Below are positions 11,791-24,682 of a stretch of DNA of 64,000 nt, in pieces; the stretch's first letter is position 1, and every line of letters begins with the position of its first letter. The position numbers and the translations under genes were made by a program. Origin of the DNA: Unio delphinus (taxonomy: Eukaryota; Mollusca; Bivalvia; Unionida; Unionidae); contig JAQISU010001235.1 in the NCBI GenBank assembly GCA_029339505.1, positions 33,951,315 through 34,015,314 of the forward strand, written 5' to 3'. Below the pieces are notes generated by a model that saw nothing but the letters and a program-made list of their open reading frames with translations, was not told the DNA's origin and made no database searches.

Positions 11791-14700
11791 CTAAAATGAA
11801 AAGACACAAATAATGAAAAATAAGAACTCTTTCTGCCATACAGTCATTATTCTTTTTAGAAATGTAAAAGCTAGTCATTTTCAATGATGAATTTAGTAAT
11901 AAGATCGCATGTTAGTAAGGCAAAGAGAAAACTTCAGTTAAATTAAATTTATTAAAAATATTGCCAAAACTTTGAAAACTCAAAATTGCTCCAGACCCTA
12001 AAATTTTGTGCTAAAAGTCTTTTGGGGGTTTTGATGTTGGAAGGCAAAAGAAGGACTTGTGGCAACACTGAGTGAGATACTTGAATTATGTCAAGTACAC
12101 AGGTAAATAATGTTCAAAATGTTTTACTGCAGATATTTGAGACACAGGAGATCTTTTTCCATTTTCTTTTGGATAATTTAAAAGACAGAATTCACATTAT
12201 ATCTACATTATGAACACCAAACACATCAGCAGTATGTGCAGCTTAAGCTATCTTTTTGTGCTATCCTTTGTTGAATTATTTTTATGTTGACTCTAAAAAC
12301 ACACAAATTTTAATAAATGTTGACACTTCATTACTTTCAGCATGCAAAGGGTTCAACCAGCAGTGATAATCAAAACTTGGTGTCAGAAGTGGGATGCTGT
12401 GATTGGATCAGAGCATTAATCACCACAAAGGCTTGGTATGAGTGACAGAGGAAAATCTGACAAATTACTCATCTTCTCTTTACAGCAACCAAAATACCAG
12501 CTACATCTTGTTAAAAGCTCTCCACTGACTTCAGATAAATATACACCTGGATGGACAAATTACCCTATGAATAGGCCCAAATAAGTGCAATACACTTCAT
12601 TCTTTCTTTACAATTATTTCAACTTGTCTTGCCAAGATATTATAAATCAACTGTCACAGTAAACTATTTTATTTTACCTCCTAAGAGGGGTCTCTTTCAT
12701 TGTGAAGCTCATAACAACAAAAACTATAAAATAATTTCCTGCCTCTCAAAAGGAACCCAGTGGGACCAGAAATTAAAAGACTGACTGATCTGACTGGGAT
12801 AATAAGGCAATATCAATAATGTGGAGTCCCAGCTTGGGAGAAGCTGAGAATAAAAGTTTATAGATAGCCTGACAGGTCTAATTAACAGGATGTTACTGCT
12901 GAAGAGCCTGCTAAAAAGAATGGAAAAGTTGGAGAAACCACTAGGGACATGTGACTGAATAGTGTAAGCTGTATATCTGTATAACAATAAAAATTGCTTT
13001 TAAAAATAGTGTTAATCCAAATTTATCCATACAAACGAAGCAGCTAGCCAGAAAGTTGCTTTAATATGATATTACAGTTGCATGTCAGTGATCTCAATAT
13101 TATCTATGTATATTTATTGATCACACTGAAAAACAGATTGTCTCTCACTTTTCAATTTATTGTGCATAAACCTATCAGTTATTCCGACAATTATTTCAGA
13201 CCAAACAATCCACATCTCCCAATGCATTTATCTTTCAAATATAAAGTCTACTCAGCCACAGTAATGTATGGTAGTATTTAGTGTGACATAAGAATGGCCG
13301 TCCGGCAAATAATGCTGTTTACAATTATCGGTCTTTGACATAACCTATAAATAACTGGAATCTTTATCTAAGTGTTGTATCAGAGGATAGACAGATGGAT
13401 GAATTGAAGAATGGATGAATAAATTCATCAAAACTGTCAGACAAATCTCTCTAGACAATTCTTTGTAAAATGAAAAAAAGCTCACCAATGCTATAAAATG
13501 ACAATCATATTTCACATGGGTGTGAAAGTAGTATTATCTGTTTTAAATTAACAGTTTTACACAAAGAACCCTATTGGAAAGGAAAATGTGTACCCCACCC
13601 TCCAAATATGTGAGACCCAAAATAGTTTAGGGAGACACCTTCAAGGCAATAAAAATGAGAATCTTATTTGTTTAACATTTTGCTACCCTAATTTTGTGGT
13701 CTGCACTGTACTACCCTACTTGTATTCTCCCTGCATGCTTACATTATTACAGTAAGTTTTATTATTACATTATTACAGTAAGTTTTATGTGCTGAAATAA
13801 TACTATCTGCTTAACCTGAAATAAGCTGTACCATGGAATTTTTTCTTCTGTTCTTGCTCTCATTTAGTATTAGTGTACACCCACTATCTACCAGCATTAT
13901 TATAATAAAAATGTTATCAGAATTACATGTACTTTTCTCTCTCTCAGAGTAACAAATTAATTAAATGACAAATTGTGTAATGCCATAAATTTAGCCTCGT
14001 TAGTCATTTTTTAAATCTGGTGTTAACTTAAATCTTTGTTGCTGTAGGGGGTGGCTATATCATTGAAAATATGGTACACTAAAGACTACGACACTTTACA
14101 TTGCAAGCGTTGAGGACTATCACAAAAACTGCAAGTTTTCATTGCTAGATACATTATTTTAAAAAAGACATTCACTGCAATCTTAGTTTTATCGCCTTCA
14201 GCAACTTTGAATGCTGCAAGTGCCAGCAGAGATATGGATGGAAAAACACTAAAGAAACGTTTACTTATTTTTTTCTGACAAAAAGCATGCCCTGGGTTAA
14301 CACAAAATATTTTGGGAAAATGTGAGCTTGTGCTCAATATGCAACACTGAATGAACAAAATAAATAAATCATCTAATTGAAAAAGTGTGATATGCTGTTG
14401 CATGTTTCTGTGATATAGAAAAATGAATTTATTTCTGTCTTCATACATATTTAACAGGAGCAAGATGACAATGCTGTCTATGGAAAGATCCCTGACAGAT
14501 AATCATAGATAGAGCTGTTGAAAATTATTTTTAATTTCTCACTACAATGCACTGTTTAGTACATATACAAGTGGAAAGGGATGAAAATCACGACATAAAT
14601 TATGATTTGTCAGATGCCAGTTAGATATGGGCCGATTTCTTCACTATTAGCCATGGTATTAGAGCCTCAAAAACCTGATCATCATTTTGATAGAGTCCTG

Positions 14701-17061
14701 GATCATATTGAATACTATTATAGCCCCCCCCCCCCCTTTCCGATTTATGAGGGTATGTAGTGTCTGTAGATGGAGATGAAGATAATGCCATAAATGTCAG
14801 CTGTGTTTTCATCATGAATATGCTGAAGAAACTTATTTTATTGACACAAATATAAAACCCATACCACTCAAACCCCCTTGGAAAGACTTATAATTTACAC
14901 TTATCATGTGCCAAGTTAAACTGACACAGATGAGGACAAGGCACTGAACATCCATTTTTCACCTGTCAAGATTTTTTCAGAACATGATGATTGATCGTCA
15001 CTGAGACCAGCACATGTATACAAAAACAAGATGGGAGAACAATCAGTAACCATGGCCACTTCATTATCTGATTGTCACCTTCCTGTGTTGCTGTGGTCTA
15101 AAGAAAGAAGTGAAGCTCTGCCGAACCCATTCTCATAAATTTGACTGTCAGGAACATGAATGATTGTAGCAGCAAGCTTTGGAAAAGATGTGGGGGCCTG
15201 CCATGTGCATAGACATCTACTAATCAAATAATAGAGGATAATTTCTGATAAAATCACATTCTGAAATTGTCTTGCACTAAACCTGTCAACAAAAGTAAAA
15301 TACAGTTTCAAAATCACTGATAAACAGCTGGTTCTGTATGCACACTGCAATAAAGACATATGTAATACAAATGACCAATCCAAATGAAGAAATGGAAACA
15401 TTATCTTGAAACACTATATAGCCTTTGGTTACATTTCCACATTTTTGTGAATATTAAAATCGTTGTATTGCATGCCCATTTTTTTTTTTTTAATCTACAA
15501 CTGATGCATGCCAAGTCTGCAAATAGACCTTAAGAGTTTAAGATCGTACACTTTGGTTAGTATTTTTCTTTTTAAATTGTTTAAGCTTTATAGCACAGCA
15601 ACACAAAGAAGGTTAAATCAGGACCATGCATAGAGAATACCTTACACAATGACCCCCACTGGTACTGCATATACTCACAGCTGCAAACAACATAGACCAA
15701 TCTGCCACAATACAATGCACCAGCAAAGCTGGGTCTGTGTTCTACTGATTATTCCACTGCTTGGACTCAGTGCTGTCAGGGTATTGTACGTTGGTAGATC
15801 TGGTTATATGTAATTTGTGATTGGCTCAATATATAAAAATTTACATCAGCTGATCTGATAATTTTTAATTTCACAGAACTAATGATTCAGAATATTATCT
15901 CACATTATTATCACTAACAACATTGAAGATTCAGATGTGACACAAAATTAGAATTCTAAATGTAAAACATTTTACATGCCAGTAAAATGCAGTGGAAAAA
16001 AACACTGAATAACTTAAAAAGGCAAACAGGATCTTGCATTCCTGACAAATGGCATGCTTAAAATGCTCTTATGCTCAAATATATTATGTAAACATGAAGA
16101 TAATTAAAAAACATACTGTATTGTATTATTAATACCATTTTCATACACCATCAAGCCATGAATAAAAAAAGTACATAACTTTAACCTTTAATTTAATGAA
16201 TATATTAAAATTTTACTTTCTTAAAAAAGTGATAATTATTTTTCTTCTACCCTTAAATTATTTGTATACCTGTGAAAATACATAATAAAGTAGCGAAGAA
16301 CGGAAGTACTGAAACTATCTAAAAATCATGGACTATGATGGACACCTGGAATTTCCTGTTGTTACAAAACATGTCTTATTTGAAAGTACTTGTATCTATG
16401 TAGGATTTTGGGTCCATGGTCCCCTTTTCCGAGTTGTGCACTGAATCACAACAATCTGCCCAGTGACCACCACTGAAGGGAGTATAAATCATTCATACTT
16501 CGCTAACTAAAGTTGTGGCCCTGATTTATTGGTTTGACTTATTGTGAGAAGTTACTGAAAATTCATGCTTCACTGCCCATCATAGGCAATCTATTTAAAA
16601 AATCACAAGATTTTAAGTCACTGCTAATGAGTATAAAACTCGATGCTTAGTTGCTGAAGGTGAAAGAATGTGAAGACCTCACTAACTTTACACAATGTGA
16701 GCCTTTCTTTACACAAAAAAAGACCAATCCTAATCCAGTCCAAATGGGATTGTTCAAGCTATGTGTGCTTGAAGAAAAAAATACTAGTGCTACAAAAAGA
16801 ACTTGTCTGAGATTTTTCAAAGAAATGTAAGATAAATAACTATATAGCAATGCCGTTAAAAGGACACAGCGATGCAATCATGACAAGAATGAATGAAAGA
16901 GATTGCACAAGTTAAATTTTTTGTATGTCTTAATATATCTCTACCACTTCCTTAACACAAATAAAATATGCTTTTTTTAAATTTAATTTTTAACAGATGT
17001 CATTAACAGAGACTGGAGCATTCACATTTAAACACTGCTGCAAATGATTAATTAATAATGC
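11791..17061 (-). other. Intron sequence between chained exons
   Basis: Mostly unique AT-rich sequence. A 23-bp direct duplication (cattattacagtaagtttt) lies at 13741-13790 and a run of C at 14708-14718. A minus-strand open segment at 15079-15197 has acceptor-like and donor-like ends and reads APTSFPKLAATIIHVPDSQI, but its phase (0 to 2) does not fit the chain and its acceptor is pyrimidine-poor. It is not called. Confidence 0.5.
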
Positions 17062-17267
17062 TGTTGTTGTAGGGTTTAATGCAATTTTCCAACACACGAT
17101 AGGCTATACATGGCAGACAATATTAATGGTGGAGAAAGAACCTGGGAAAACTCCGGAAAGAACCACCGACCCATGAGAAGCTACTGGCAAGCTTTCTCAA
17201 ATACCCACACAGACAGAGGTGAGATGGTAGTGATCCGTAATTGACCACTCTGCCACTCGGGGCCCAC
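17062..17267 (-). mobile_element. tRNA-derived SINE with target-site duplication
   Basis: A nearly full SINE copy of 206 bp. It is flanked by a perfect 13-bp direct repeat, taattaataatgc, at 17049-17061 and 17268-17280. On the minus strand it runs from a gggccccgagtggcagagtgg head to a tail ending accctacaacaaca. The stretch around box B is deleted, which explains the shorter length. The clean duplication shows insertion by LINE-type target-primed reverse transcription. Confidence 0.9.
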
Positions 17268-17548
17268 TAATTAATAATGCAAATGAATAATTATTATTAA
17301 ATTAATGAATGATAATTTTGCTTGCTGTTGTCTTAAAAAATCTAGATACTCTGTAATTAGCATGTGCCAGGACTAAATGATTTATCTCATGTTCAAAGTA
17401 TTCTCTGTGTACAAAATGAGAAAAAAAAAAAAAAACTTTCATAATGCCATGAAGCTGACCCCATATCTATCCAGCCATGTGCCAAGTATATACACCAAAT
17501 AAACCAATTAAACCGTTATCTGTTATACTGAAGACTAATTACCCTTAC

Positions 17549-17580
17549 CTAGGTATGGCAGTGGGGAGGTTTCAGTTTTT
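17549..17580 (-). CDS. Candidate 32-nt alternative exon
   Basis: On the minus strand a strong acceptor (gttaattttatttcaacag) precedes 32 nt that end in a strong donor (CCTAG|gtaagg). Only one frame is open: KTETSPLPYL flanked by partial codons, incoming phase 2 and outgoing phase 1. These are the same phases as the 131-nt exon at 19883-20013. It could therefore replace that exon between 44096-44154 and 11698-11790 without breaking the frame. If used after the 131-nt exon, the frame meets a stop at once. It may also be a chance pair of splice sites. Confidence 0.35.
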
Positions 17581-19099
17581 CTGTTGAAATAAAATTAACT
17601 TTACATTTTAAAATCTTGTAAGGTTATTTATAGTAGATGTACATTTCATTCCAAAGCAAAGGGGAAATTCCAAATAAAATTAACTGAATTCTGCTTGAAT
17701 TAAGTCAACCACTCTCCGATAATATCTTGTGGTTTTTGCCAATTAACTAAACATTTTAGACTGCAGTTACACTAAGACACATTTGATAACAATGGGTTAG
17801 CCAAGACCTTACAAAATTGAAAAGTACATTACATTGTAGCACCCTACCTTCATCATAGTCAATAATTAGCCATTAAAGCATCCACCACATATCTAGAGTG
17901 ACATCTTTACTTGACTGAACTTTTGTGGAATGTTTTCTTTTTATCTCTGTGACAGGTCTGACTTCAAGCTGCCTTGATTATACCTCCAACTACAGCCCAT
18001 ATCTATTTGCACCTTTGAAGGATTCAATCAAATATATCAAGGGGAGGGGGGGGGGAAATAAGAAGAATAGATGACACTCGACTGATGTGTGATCAACAAT
18101 TTATTCCATGAATGAAAAAGAAATGAATCATGCTTATCACCTTAAAAAAGAACTTAAATAATCTTGGCTAAAAAATATTTCTGATAATTATTATCACTCG
18201 AAAGGAAAATTTAATTGAGGTTAAAATAGGACTGTTATGGGTTATCAGAGTTGAGTATTGTGATTTTGACTGTAGGCAGTTGTCAACAAAAATTAACTGA
18301 ACAATACTCTTTCCACAAATTGGGCAAGATAGTTTTAAGGTTCACTGTCCCACTGAGTGCCATGTGCCACTTGAATGGGCTTCACTAGATGGGTGAACCT
18401 AGATTAGATAAGAATAACCAATCAGATATATTGGAGAATTTACTTGTGCACAATCAAGGCAAGTGCAAGGTCAGAAAATGGCATCAATGAAATGCATTTG
18501 CTGTCCATGTAGCTATGATACCGTTTGACTCCATGATACTCAAACCAAATGGCACCTTAGTACAAGTGAGAATATGAAAAGAATGGAAAAGGTGACAGAC
18601 CTAGAACATCAAAAGGAATAATCAGTGACACAATCTTCATTGGTAAATATAAATTAAAATTCCTGTCAAGATGGTCATGGCCCACACGTCAAGCTTAAAA
18701 TCAAATTTTAAAAAATTTAAAATCTGAAGACTGCTTGCTATGAGGTTGTCTGTTGGGAAAATGACTGTTGTGACAAAGTCTGAGCAATTTCTTTGAAAGA
18801 AACAATATTTTTAAAAATTACAAGCGCGGAAGCGTGTCATTATGTTCAAAGTGTACTGGACATTGCAGATATCTGGACAAAGGTTCAAACTGCACTAGAC
18901 TATGCTGATATTCTAACTAGGTTCAACGGTGCGTTTTGGATTTTTAAAAGCTTTAACAATTTGAGTCACATCATTATGATGTCTGCAGTATGACAGTTTA
19001 CAGTGATGTCTACCACTGGGGCATCATGCCAGACATCTGGCATCATGTCCCACTCAGTCATATTATCCTAACACCAGGCAGATCAGTCCTACAACTAAT

Positions 19100-19100
19100 A

Positions 19101-19169
<69 letters not shown>
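19100..19169. repeat. (AAT)n array at LINE 3' end
   Basis: A short (TA)n run leads into about 20 AAT triplets. It abuts the 3' end of the LINE fragment at 19170-19650, as expected for LINE families that end in a short tandem repeat instead of poly(A). It probably arose with the insertion. Confidence 0.85.
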
Positions 19170-19172
<3 letters not shown>

Positions 19173-19650
19173 GACTTTGTATTGCGCCTAATCTTTCGAA
19201 GCTCTAAGCGCTTTACACCATCAATAATGATATGACTACACTACAGAACAACAAATGACAAAAACAATGAAATTGGAAAACATAAAAACATGCTGATTAG
19301 ATCACCAAGTTTGTCCCTGCAGTCGAAACAGGTGAGTCTTAAGAGCACTCTTAAAAGGGACCGCTGTATCTTTGTGTCTAATTTCAATGGGCAATTCATT
19401 CCACGTCGCCTGGTTCTGGTGTGCAAACGAACATTGTCCATATGACTTTGTTTTCACCTTGGGAACAGTGAGTATACGATTATCAGAAGAAGAGCATAAG
19501 GATCTAGATGGTGTATACACATGGGTGAGGCTGGATAGGTATGTTGGACTGGAGTCTGTCATTGAAACATAGCACAGAGAACAAATTTTGTGTTTGATTC
19601 TGTATCGAATTGATAGCCAATGTAGGGTACAGAGCAATGGTGAGGTGCGC
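19170..19650 (-). mobile_element. 5'-truncated LINE 3' end (CR1/L2-like style)
   Basis: The minus strand carries the C-terminal end of a non-LTR retrotransposon ORF2 followed by a short 3' UTR (taaagcgcttagagcttcg) and an AAT repeat tail. The coding part reads LHWLSIRYRIKHKICSLCY, then YTPSRSLCSSSDNRILTVPK, then QATWNELPIEIRHKD and FKSALKTHLFRLQGQ. These are the familiar post-RT motifs of CR1/L2-type LINEs: an LHWLP-like start, a tPSRSLRSS-like block, a W-N-xLP block and an FKxxLKTHLF end. The 5' end is truncated near 19650 at a dinucleotide run. Confidence 0.85.
19302..19640 (-). pseudogene. LINE ORF2 C-terminal remnant
   Basis: The open frame inside the truncated LINE. It contains only the region downstream of the reverse-transcriptase core: no endonuclease and no catalytic YADD-type motif are present. 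It has no stop codon or frameshift up to its natural end near FRLQGQTW, so the insertion may be fairly young. It cannot encode a working enzyme. A frame that extends it leftward through the GT/CA run (VCVCVC) is not part of the LINE. Confidence 0.8.
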
Positions 19651-19882
19651 GCGCACACACACACACACACACTGCCACTACACATGAACACAACAAATGC
19701 ACCTGAATGCAGTCTGTGCAGTTTTGTTGACTGTCACTTGAGGCAACAACCCCACCCCCCACCCCAAAATATGAAAACTTCAGAGCAAGGCAAACTGTGC
19801 CTTTGTTGATTTCAAAAAGTGACTAATACTGCCATTGAGAGAAATAAATTGAATGAAATAGGCATGAACATGTTCAACTTAC

Positions 19883-20013
19883 TGTCTGTACTTCCATTTG
19901 TTGTGAGGTCAGCTGTAGTGGAATCTAAGACAGAAGGTTGACCAGTAGAATTGTCTTTGTTGTTGTCCAAATGATTGGTTGAACCTGGTGAGAGGGATCT
20001 AATATCCAATACC
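19883..20013 (-). CDS. Internal exon, disordered Ser/Thr/Asn-rich protein
   Basis: A 131-nt exon on the minus strand. The acceptor is tccatttcttgcag and the donor is ACAGACA|gtaagt, a perfect match to the consensus. One leading base completes a Gly codon begun by 44096-44154 (GG+G). One trailing base begins a Ser codon finished by 11698-11790. The translation starts VLDIRSLSPGSTNHLDNNKD and ends ADLTTNGSTD. Composition is low-complexity (Ser, Thr, Asn, Asp) with no Cys, which suggests a disordered region. No domain is recognised. It sits just downstream on the plus strand of a LINE insertion that lies in the following intron. Confidence 0.65.
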
Positions 20014-22198
20014 CTGCAAGAAATGGAAAATAAAGCTAAAAATCATGGTCTTTTTCTTGTAGTATTATTATCATTTTATTTAATATTTTAGGATAGGAAG
20101 AGCATTCATTCAACAGCATTACATCACATGATCCATTCTCAAGTTGCAATTGGCTGACTACAGGAATCTATTTTTTGACGTTATGCATTTTCCCATGATG
20201 AATGACTATAGGATGCTGTTCCAGTAGATGCTACCCATTGTCACATGATTTACTGTACTAAATTCACTATTGCTTTCTCTCTTGTGAGGGACCTAAGCCA
20301 GCTGGTATTGTGCTGAATTACTAATCAAAGGGTTGCAGGTTCAATGCTCACTAAGGCTAGCAAATGTTGGCATTCTCTGTGTATTTCAGAATGGCATTTA
20401 ACTCTAAATTCCTTTGACTTGATAAAGCCAAAACTGTATTTATGGTTCCAAAACTTTTCTAAGATAAATTTATAAAACATGCATTTTCTTAATTCTAAAT
20501 ATGTTGCTCTTTCAAGATTCTCCCAAAATATCGAACAAAACCACAAAATGTATCATACAAAACAAGTTTTGATTATTTTCCTTTAAAAATTGGCATGTAA
20601 ATTCTAATATTATTTTGCTGCATCATGTTGCTAATTGGGAACAACATAATGAACATAATTATGATGTTTCCATTCAAACCTTTAATTCTTAAGAATTCTA
20701 TAGAAAGTAACATTTCCTATTACAGTATTTTTATTAAAAAAACAAACGTAAATAATTTGAATCTTGTATTGTAACGAAAAGAGTTTAACCCTGAAAATAT
20801 CAGTGCCAATAAAATCCCAAAACAAGATTTTTCAAACAACCTAATCTCCTTTAGACGATCTGGTTAAAAATTCATCATTTAAAATCATTTTCCAAAAGGT
20901 TGATATAAATTTTGACAAAAGATCTTCAAAATTATATACCATTGTATAAAAAAAAAGACTGAATTTTCTGTAAAATCAACTTGTTCTTGTGTAATTCGTT
21001 AAAACCAGTCCCCAAATATGTATTGATACAGGGGCTTGAAATGTTTTTTTAATATAAAATACTTGGGATGACAATTTCTCATTTCAGCTCTGAGAGTGAA
21101 CAATTAGGACTACAAAATTTGGTTTAAAACAAATAGCAATCCCTTTTCTAATCTGAGTTTCCTCCGAAGAACATTCCCACCATTTTTTGTATTTGGACAT
21201 TTAGGTTGGGGTGTAGGGTCACTGCAACTTCATACTGAAAACTTGGCATTTGTCACCACCATGATGTAGCGACATGGCAGTCACATACCAGCGGATCTAG
21301 ACAATTTTAATTTATGTTATATAGACTCGAACCTGCATGAAATCAATAGGAAAACAATTTTTCTTCTTCTCTGAAATGGTAAGTATTATAATCATTATGT
21401 TGTTAATCCACTGACAGACAAAACTACAGCATAGATGAAACATGACCCAGTACTGCCATTTGCATTACAAGTCACATGACTTCATGATACATGGTATCAA
21501 CATCAAATGTAAATTCAATTATATTAAATGAAAAGTCAGATACTTTTTGTGTACAAACCAGCAATCTGGCCAGTCTGATTTATGAAGCAGAGCACGTCAA
21601 TGTAGTCACATGATTAAAAAAACCTCCAAAAGTTGTTCTCAGAATATATAAGTATTGAGAATTTTGTGTGTTCTTTTGTTTTTGTATTTTTATTACAACT
21701 ACCAATAGTATATGACTTTCACCTAATATTTTATATTTTTAATCTACAAGATTTGAAAATGTGGGTTGTTATACCTTCCATGTAAGGAAAGATACAGATA
21801 TCAAGCTAACTTTGAAAATAAAGGTCTACCACATGAATCTAATCAACTGGGCATTTGGATTGACTGAAAATGTATGTTTATTGCAAAGAAATCCATACCC
21901 TCCAAATATTCTGGTTAGAACTATATAAATATAACTCACAATCAGTTTAGCTATGACTCAATTATGTGACCGTTTCAGGTGTCAAGTGGTAGTGGAAAAT
22001 TCCTGGATTCCCCCCCCCCCCGACTTTCATCAATATTTACGAAATTTAAGACTTTTCATAGTTAATAAAATTATCTTTACTCTCGACTCTTTCTCAATTT
22101 CCCAGCAGCATGGGAACCCTGTTTATTTCAGATGCTTTTAAAACCAACAAAAAAAACCCCAATATCTCATTGAAAATATTCTCCCAGAGTGTTGTATG
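20014..22198 (-). other. Intron sequence with small repeats
   Basis: Part of the 24-kb interval between the chained exons at 44 kb and 20 kb. It is AT-rich and mostly unique, with a tRNA-like SINE head at 20284-20400 and a run of C at about 22012. No other exon is supported. Confidence 0.5.
20284..20400 (+). mobile_element. Second tRNA-like SINE remnant
   Basis: A tRNA-like segment distinct from the main SINE. It contains aagccagctggtattgtgct, then aatcaaagggttgcaggttc. The ggttcaatgct core matches a pol III box B, and the spacing from the A-box-like part is tRNA-like. No 3' tail or target duplication was found. A degenerate SINE head is more likely than a tRNA gene because the acceptor stem does not pair. 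Confidence 0.4.
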
Positions 22199-22345
22199 CA
22201 ATGTTCCCTCTAAGCTGCGCGCGTGTGCAGCTGCTCAGGCATCCTCGTGCAGCTGAATTGTCAATTTTTGCTCATTCCAATGTTAAATTTTGCTCATCTC
22301 CATAATGCTTGTGCAGTGCAGTGAGCGCTGCGCGCACATCAACCA
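22199..22345. mobile_element. Small GC-rich DNA-transposon remnant
   Basis: It begins gcaatgttccctctaagctg followed by a gcgcgcgtgtgc block, and near its other end carries gagcgctgcgcgcacatc in inverse orientation. Starts of the type 'caatgttccctctaa' followed by CpG-rich repeats are familiar from hAT-like elements in animals. The piece is about 147 bp and non-coding, so it would be a miniature element. Confidence 0.45.
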
Positions 22346-22763
22346 TTGGCTTCTTCACATTTAGCTGGGGTACTATACCAAACAGTTCCCCCAGTAGAAA
22401 GCACTACTGCAATAAATAATATGTCAATTAGTTAACTTTGCAAAAGCAAATCTATGGATAGTTCTAATTTCAGTAACAAATTCTTCAGCAAGGAGTATAT
22501 GTTATTACCCCACTACCAATATTATGATCATAATATAACCTTGTTTGCTTTTGTAGGAAAAACAAAAACTGAGAAATTACAACATAAAAAAATACCATTG
22601 AAATCAGTCTAAGGAGTATTGTAATCCAAGTTAAGGAGGTGCATGAATGGTCTATGGAGATTACCTCTGACTTGTGACGGACATAGATAATTCAAAGGAA
22701 ATGCACAAAACAATAATGAGATCTGAATATTCAATAATTTTTCAAACTAGGTATGTTTTTCTC

Positions 22764-22789
22764 TGTGTGTGTGTGTGTGTGTGTGTGTA
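22764..22789. repeat. (GT)n microsatellite
   Basis: Thirteen uninterrupted GT dinucleotides in intron sequence. Confidence 0.9.
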
Positions 22790-23040
22790 TGTGATTAGGA
22801 TTTTTTCATAGCTTTAACAATACATTTTTCTAATGAAGGAAAGTGTGGTAATGAGATAAGTGAGAAAAATATGTCAGCAAGGTAGGAACATATACATTAT
22901 CATGTCTGCTTCATTTTCTCTACTTTCCTTTCATTAGTTGAGAAATGTTCTATTGCTATGTCAGGTTTAAGCTGTGATGAAAGATTAGAGTGTATTGATA
23001 ATCTCTCCCTCCTGATTCCAATCTTGTCCATATCTACATC

Positions 23041-23380
23041 ACACTTCAGTATGTAATATTGTGTATATCAATACAAAAAGCTCACTAGTACATTTCACTG
23101 TATGTATAATTGTGTGTGTCAATGTGAAAGAGAAACAAACTAGCACATTTCACTGCATACTTGTGTACTTATGAAAAAAGTTGCAAGTATAATTTTACTG
23201 TGTATCTGTGTGAGTGTCAATGTGAGAGAAACATGCTAATACATTTTTCTGTGCAACTGTATGTCAGTGCAAAAAGAAAAGATGCTAATACATTTTTTCA
23301 CTGTTTAGTGAAAGTACATGTAGCTCATTCCAATGCAAGTGTGTCAATGCAAAAAAAAAAAAAAACCAACATAGCTAGTA
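23041..23380. repeat. Degenerate tandem repeat, about 60-bp units
   Basis: About five diverged units share 'cta(g/a)cacatttcactg' then 'gt...tgtgtgtcaatgt' and an A-rich segment. It ends in a run of 14 A. Divergence between units indicates an old array. Confidence 0.6.
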
Positions 23381-23788
23381 CAAAATTTATTTTGCTTAAA
23401 GAACAATAAAAGGAGCTTCTGTATCAATAATGTATTTAATATGAAATCAGTTAAATCTAATTAGCAGTAATTATCTCATACTGATTACATCTATCAGTAT
23501 ATACTTGTAATCATGACGGTTCTATTATTAGCATGTCGACATCAAGGAACAGCTGGAGGATGGTAAAATGAAAATAAATTTGTACAAACATGCAATAAAA
23601 CTACGGGTTACGTGCATGTAAATATTGCAACTTCTTTGCATGATATACATGTCCTAATATAGTACGAGTCGTAATGTATTACAAGCCCCATTATATAAAT
23701 TGATACAAAGATTGAAATACACATATTTGAATATCAAAAACATCAACAATAAAGCTAATCATGTCAAAGAAGATACTAGCAAATTGGG

Positions 23789-23830
23789 CTATTTCTATTT
23801 CTATTTCTATTTCTAATTCTATTTCTATTC
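23789..23830. repeat. (CTATTT)n hexanucleotide repeat
   Basis: About seven copies of ctattt with one substitution (ctaatt). Confidence 0.9.
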
Positions 23831-24682
23831 AAGTTTGATTTTGAAAAGGTGGTAGTTCATTTGTCTTGAAATGGCAAACTTTCCCTTTATGCTTAAAATT
23901 AGACTATTTTAATTGTAAAAGTTTAACCCCATCCCACTCTCTGAACCCACCTGTCAGTAAATACAAATACATCAGCAACGAAAAGATTCCAAACATTTGT
24001 GGAATGAACGGTAAGCAAAAATTAAAAAAGGATTACTAAATAGAGTTTTCAAGTGCACTTTGGGAAAGTAAACAAATTTTACTATAAATTCCCTCCTTGG
24101 TTTATAAATAATTCCATACTTTCTTTCAAGCTTGCCATTATCCACTGGAGAGAAAAAGTTACCTTTTGTTTTGGCACTGGGCCTATAAAATCAATGGATA
24201 AATTCTTAAGGAAGGTGTATTTCTCAATGGGTGTTTGCTTGTCATGAATTTGTTCTAACAATGACTGGTACAAAAATAGCATTGCTATAGGTAACTAGTT
24301 AGAAAGATTTACTGGAAGCCATCTTACAGCAACAACTAATTATTTTCTGTTTGTTTTGTCTTGTCTCGGCCCAAATATGCCATTGTTATGCGGCAGCAAG
24401 CGGGCGCACAGTGATCTGATAGCTGGATTTGTGAACAGACAATCAGCACGATCTGTCCAAATTTTCCTTTAGGGGCAGTTAAATGAGGCATAGCTGACCA
24501 GGTAGTATCGTAGAAATATTGTGTAAACTCAGTTCACACAATTCATTTTCATGCTCTATAATTCCTTTTAGATATGTTTCAAATCCAACAGACTTTAACA
24601 ATCAGTTCTTTCTTCACGCAACCTTCACATAAGACAAAGTGAATTTGAAAGGGCTATGGGATCTTTATGACAAAAGCCTTAC

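Noticed and set aside
14086..14463. Minus-strand frame of 125 codons
   Set aside because: No recognisable motif, no splice sites at the ends and ordinary AT-rich composition. Long chance frames are expected in 64 kb.
15079..15197. Exon-like minus segment reading APTSFPKLAATIIHVPDSQI
   Set aside because: The acceptor lacks a pyrimidine tract and phases 0 to 2 do not fit the chain.
20284..20400. Possible tRNA gene
   Set aside because: Box B is good but the acceptor stem does not pair, so it is treated as a SINE head.
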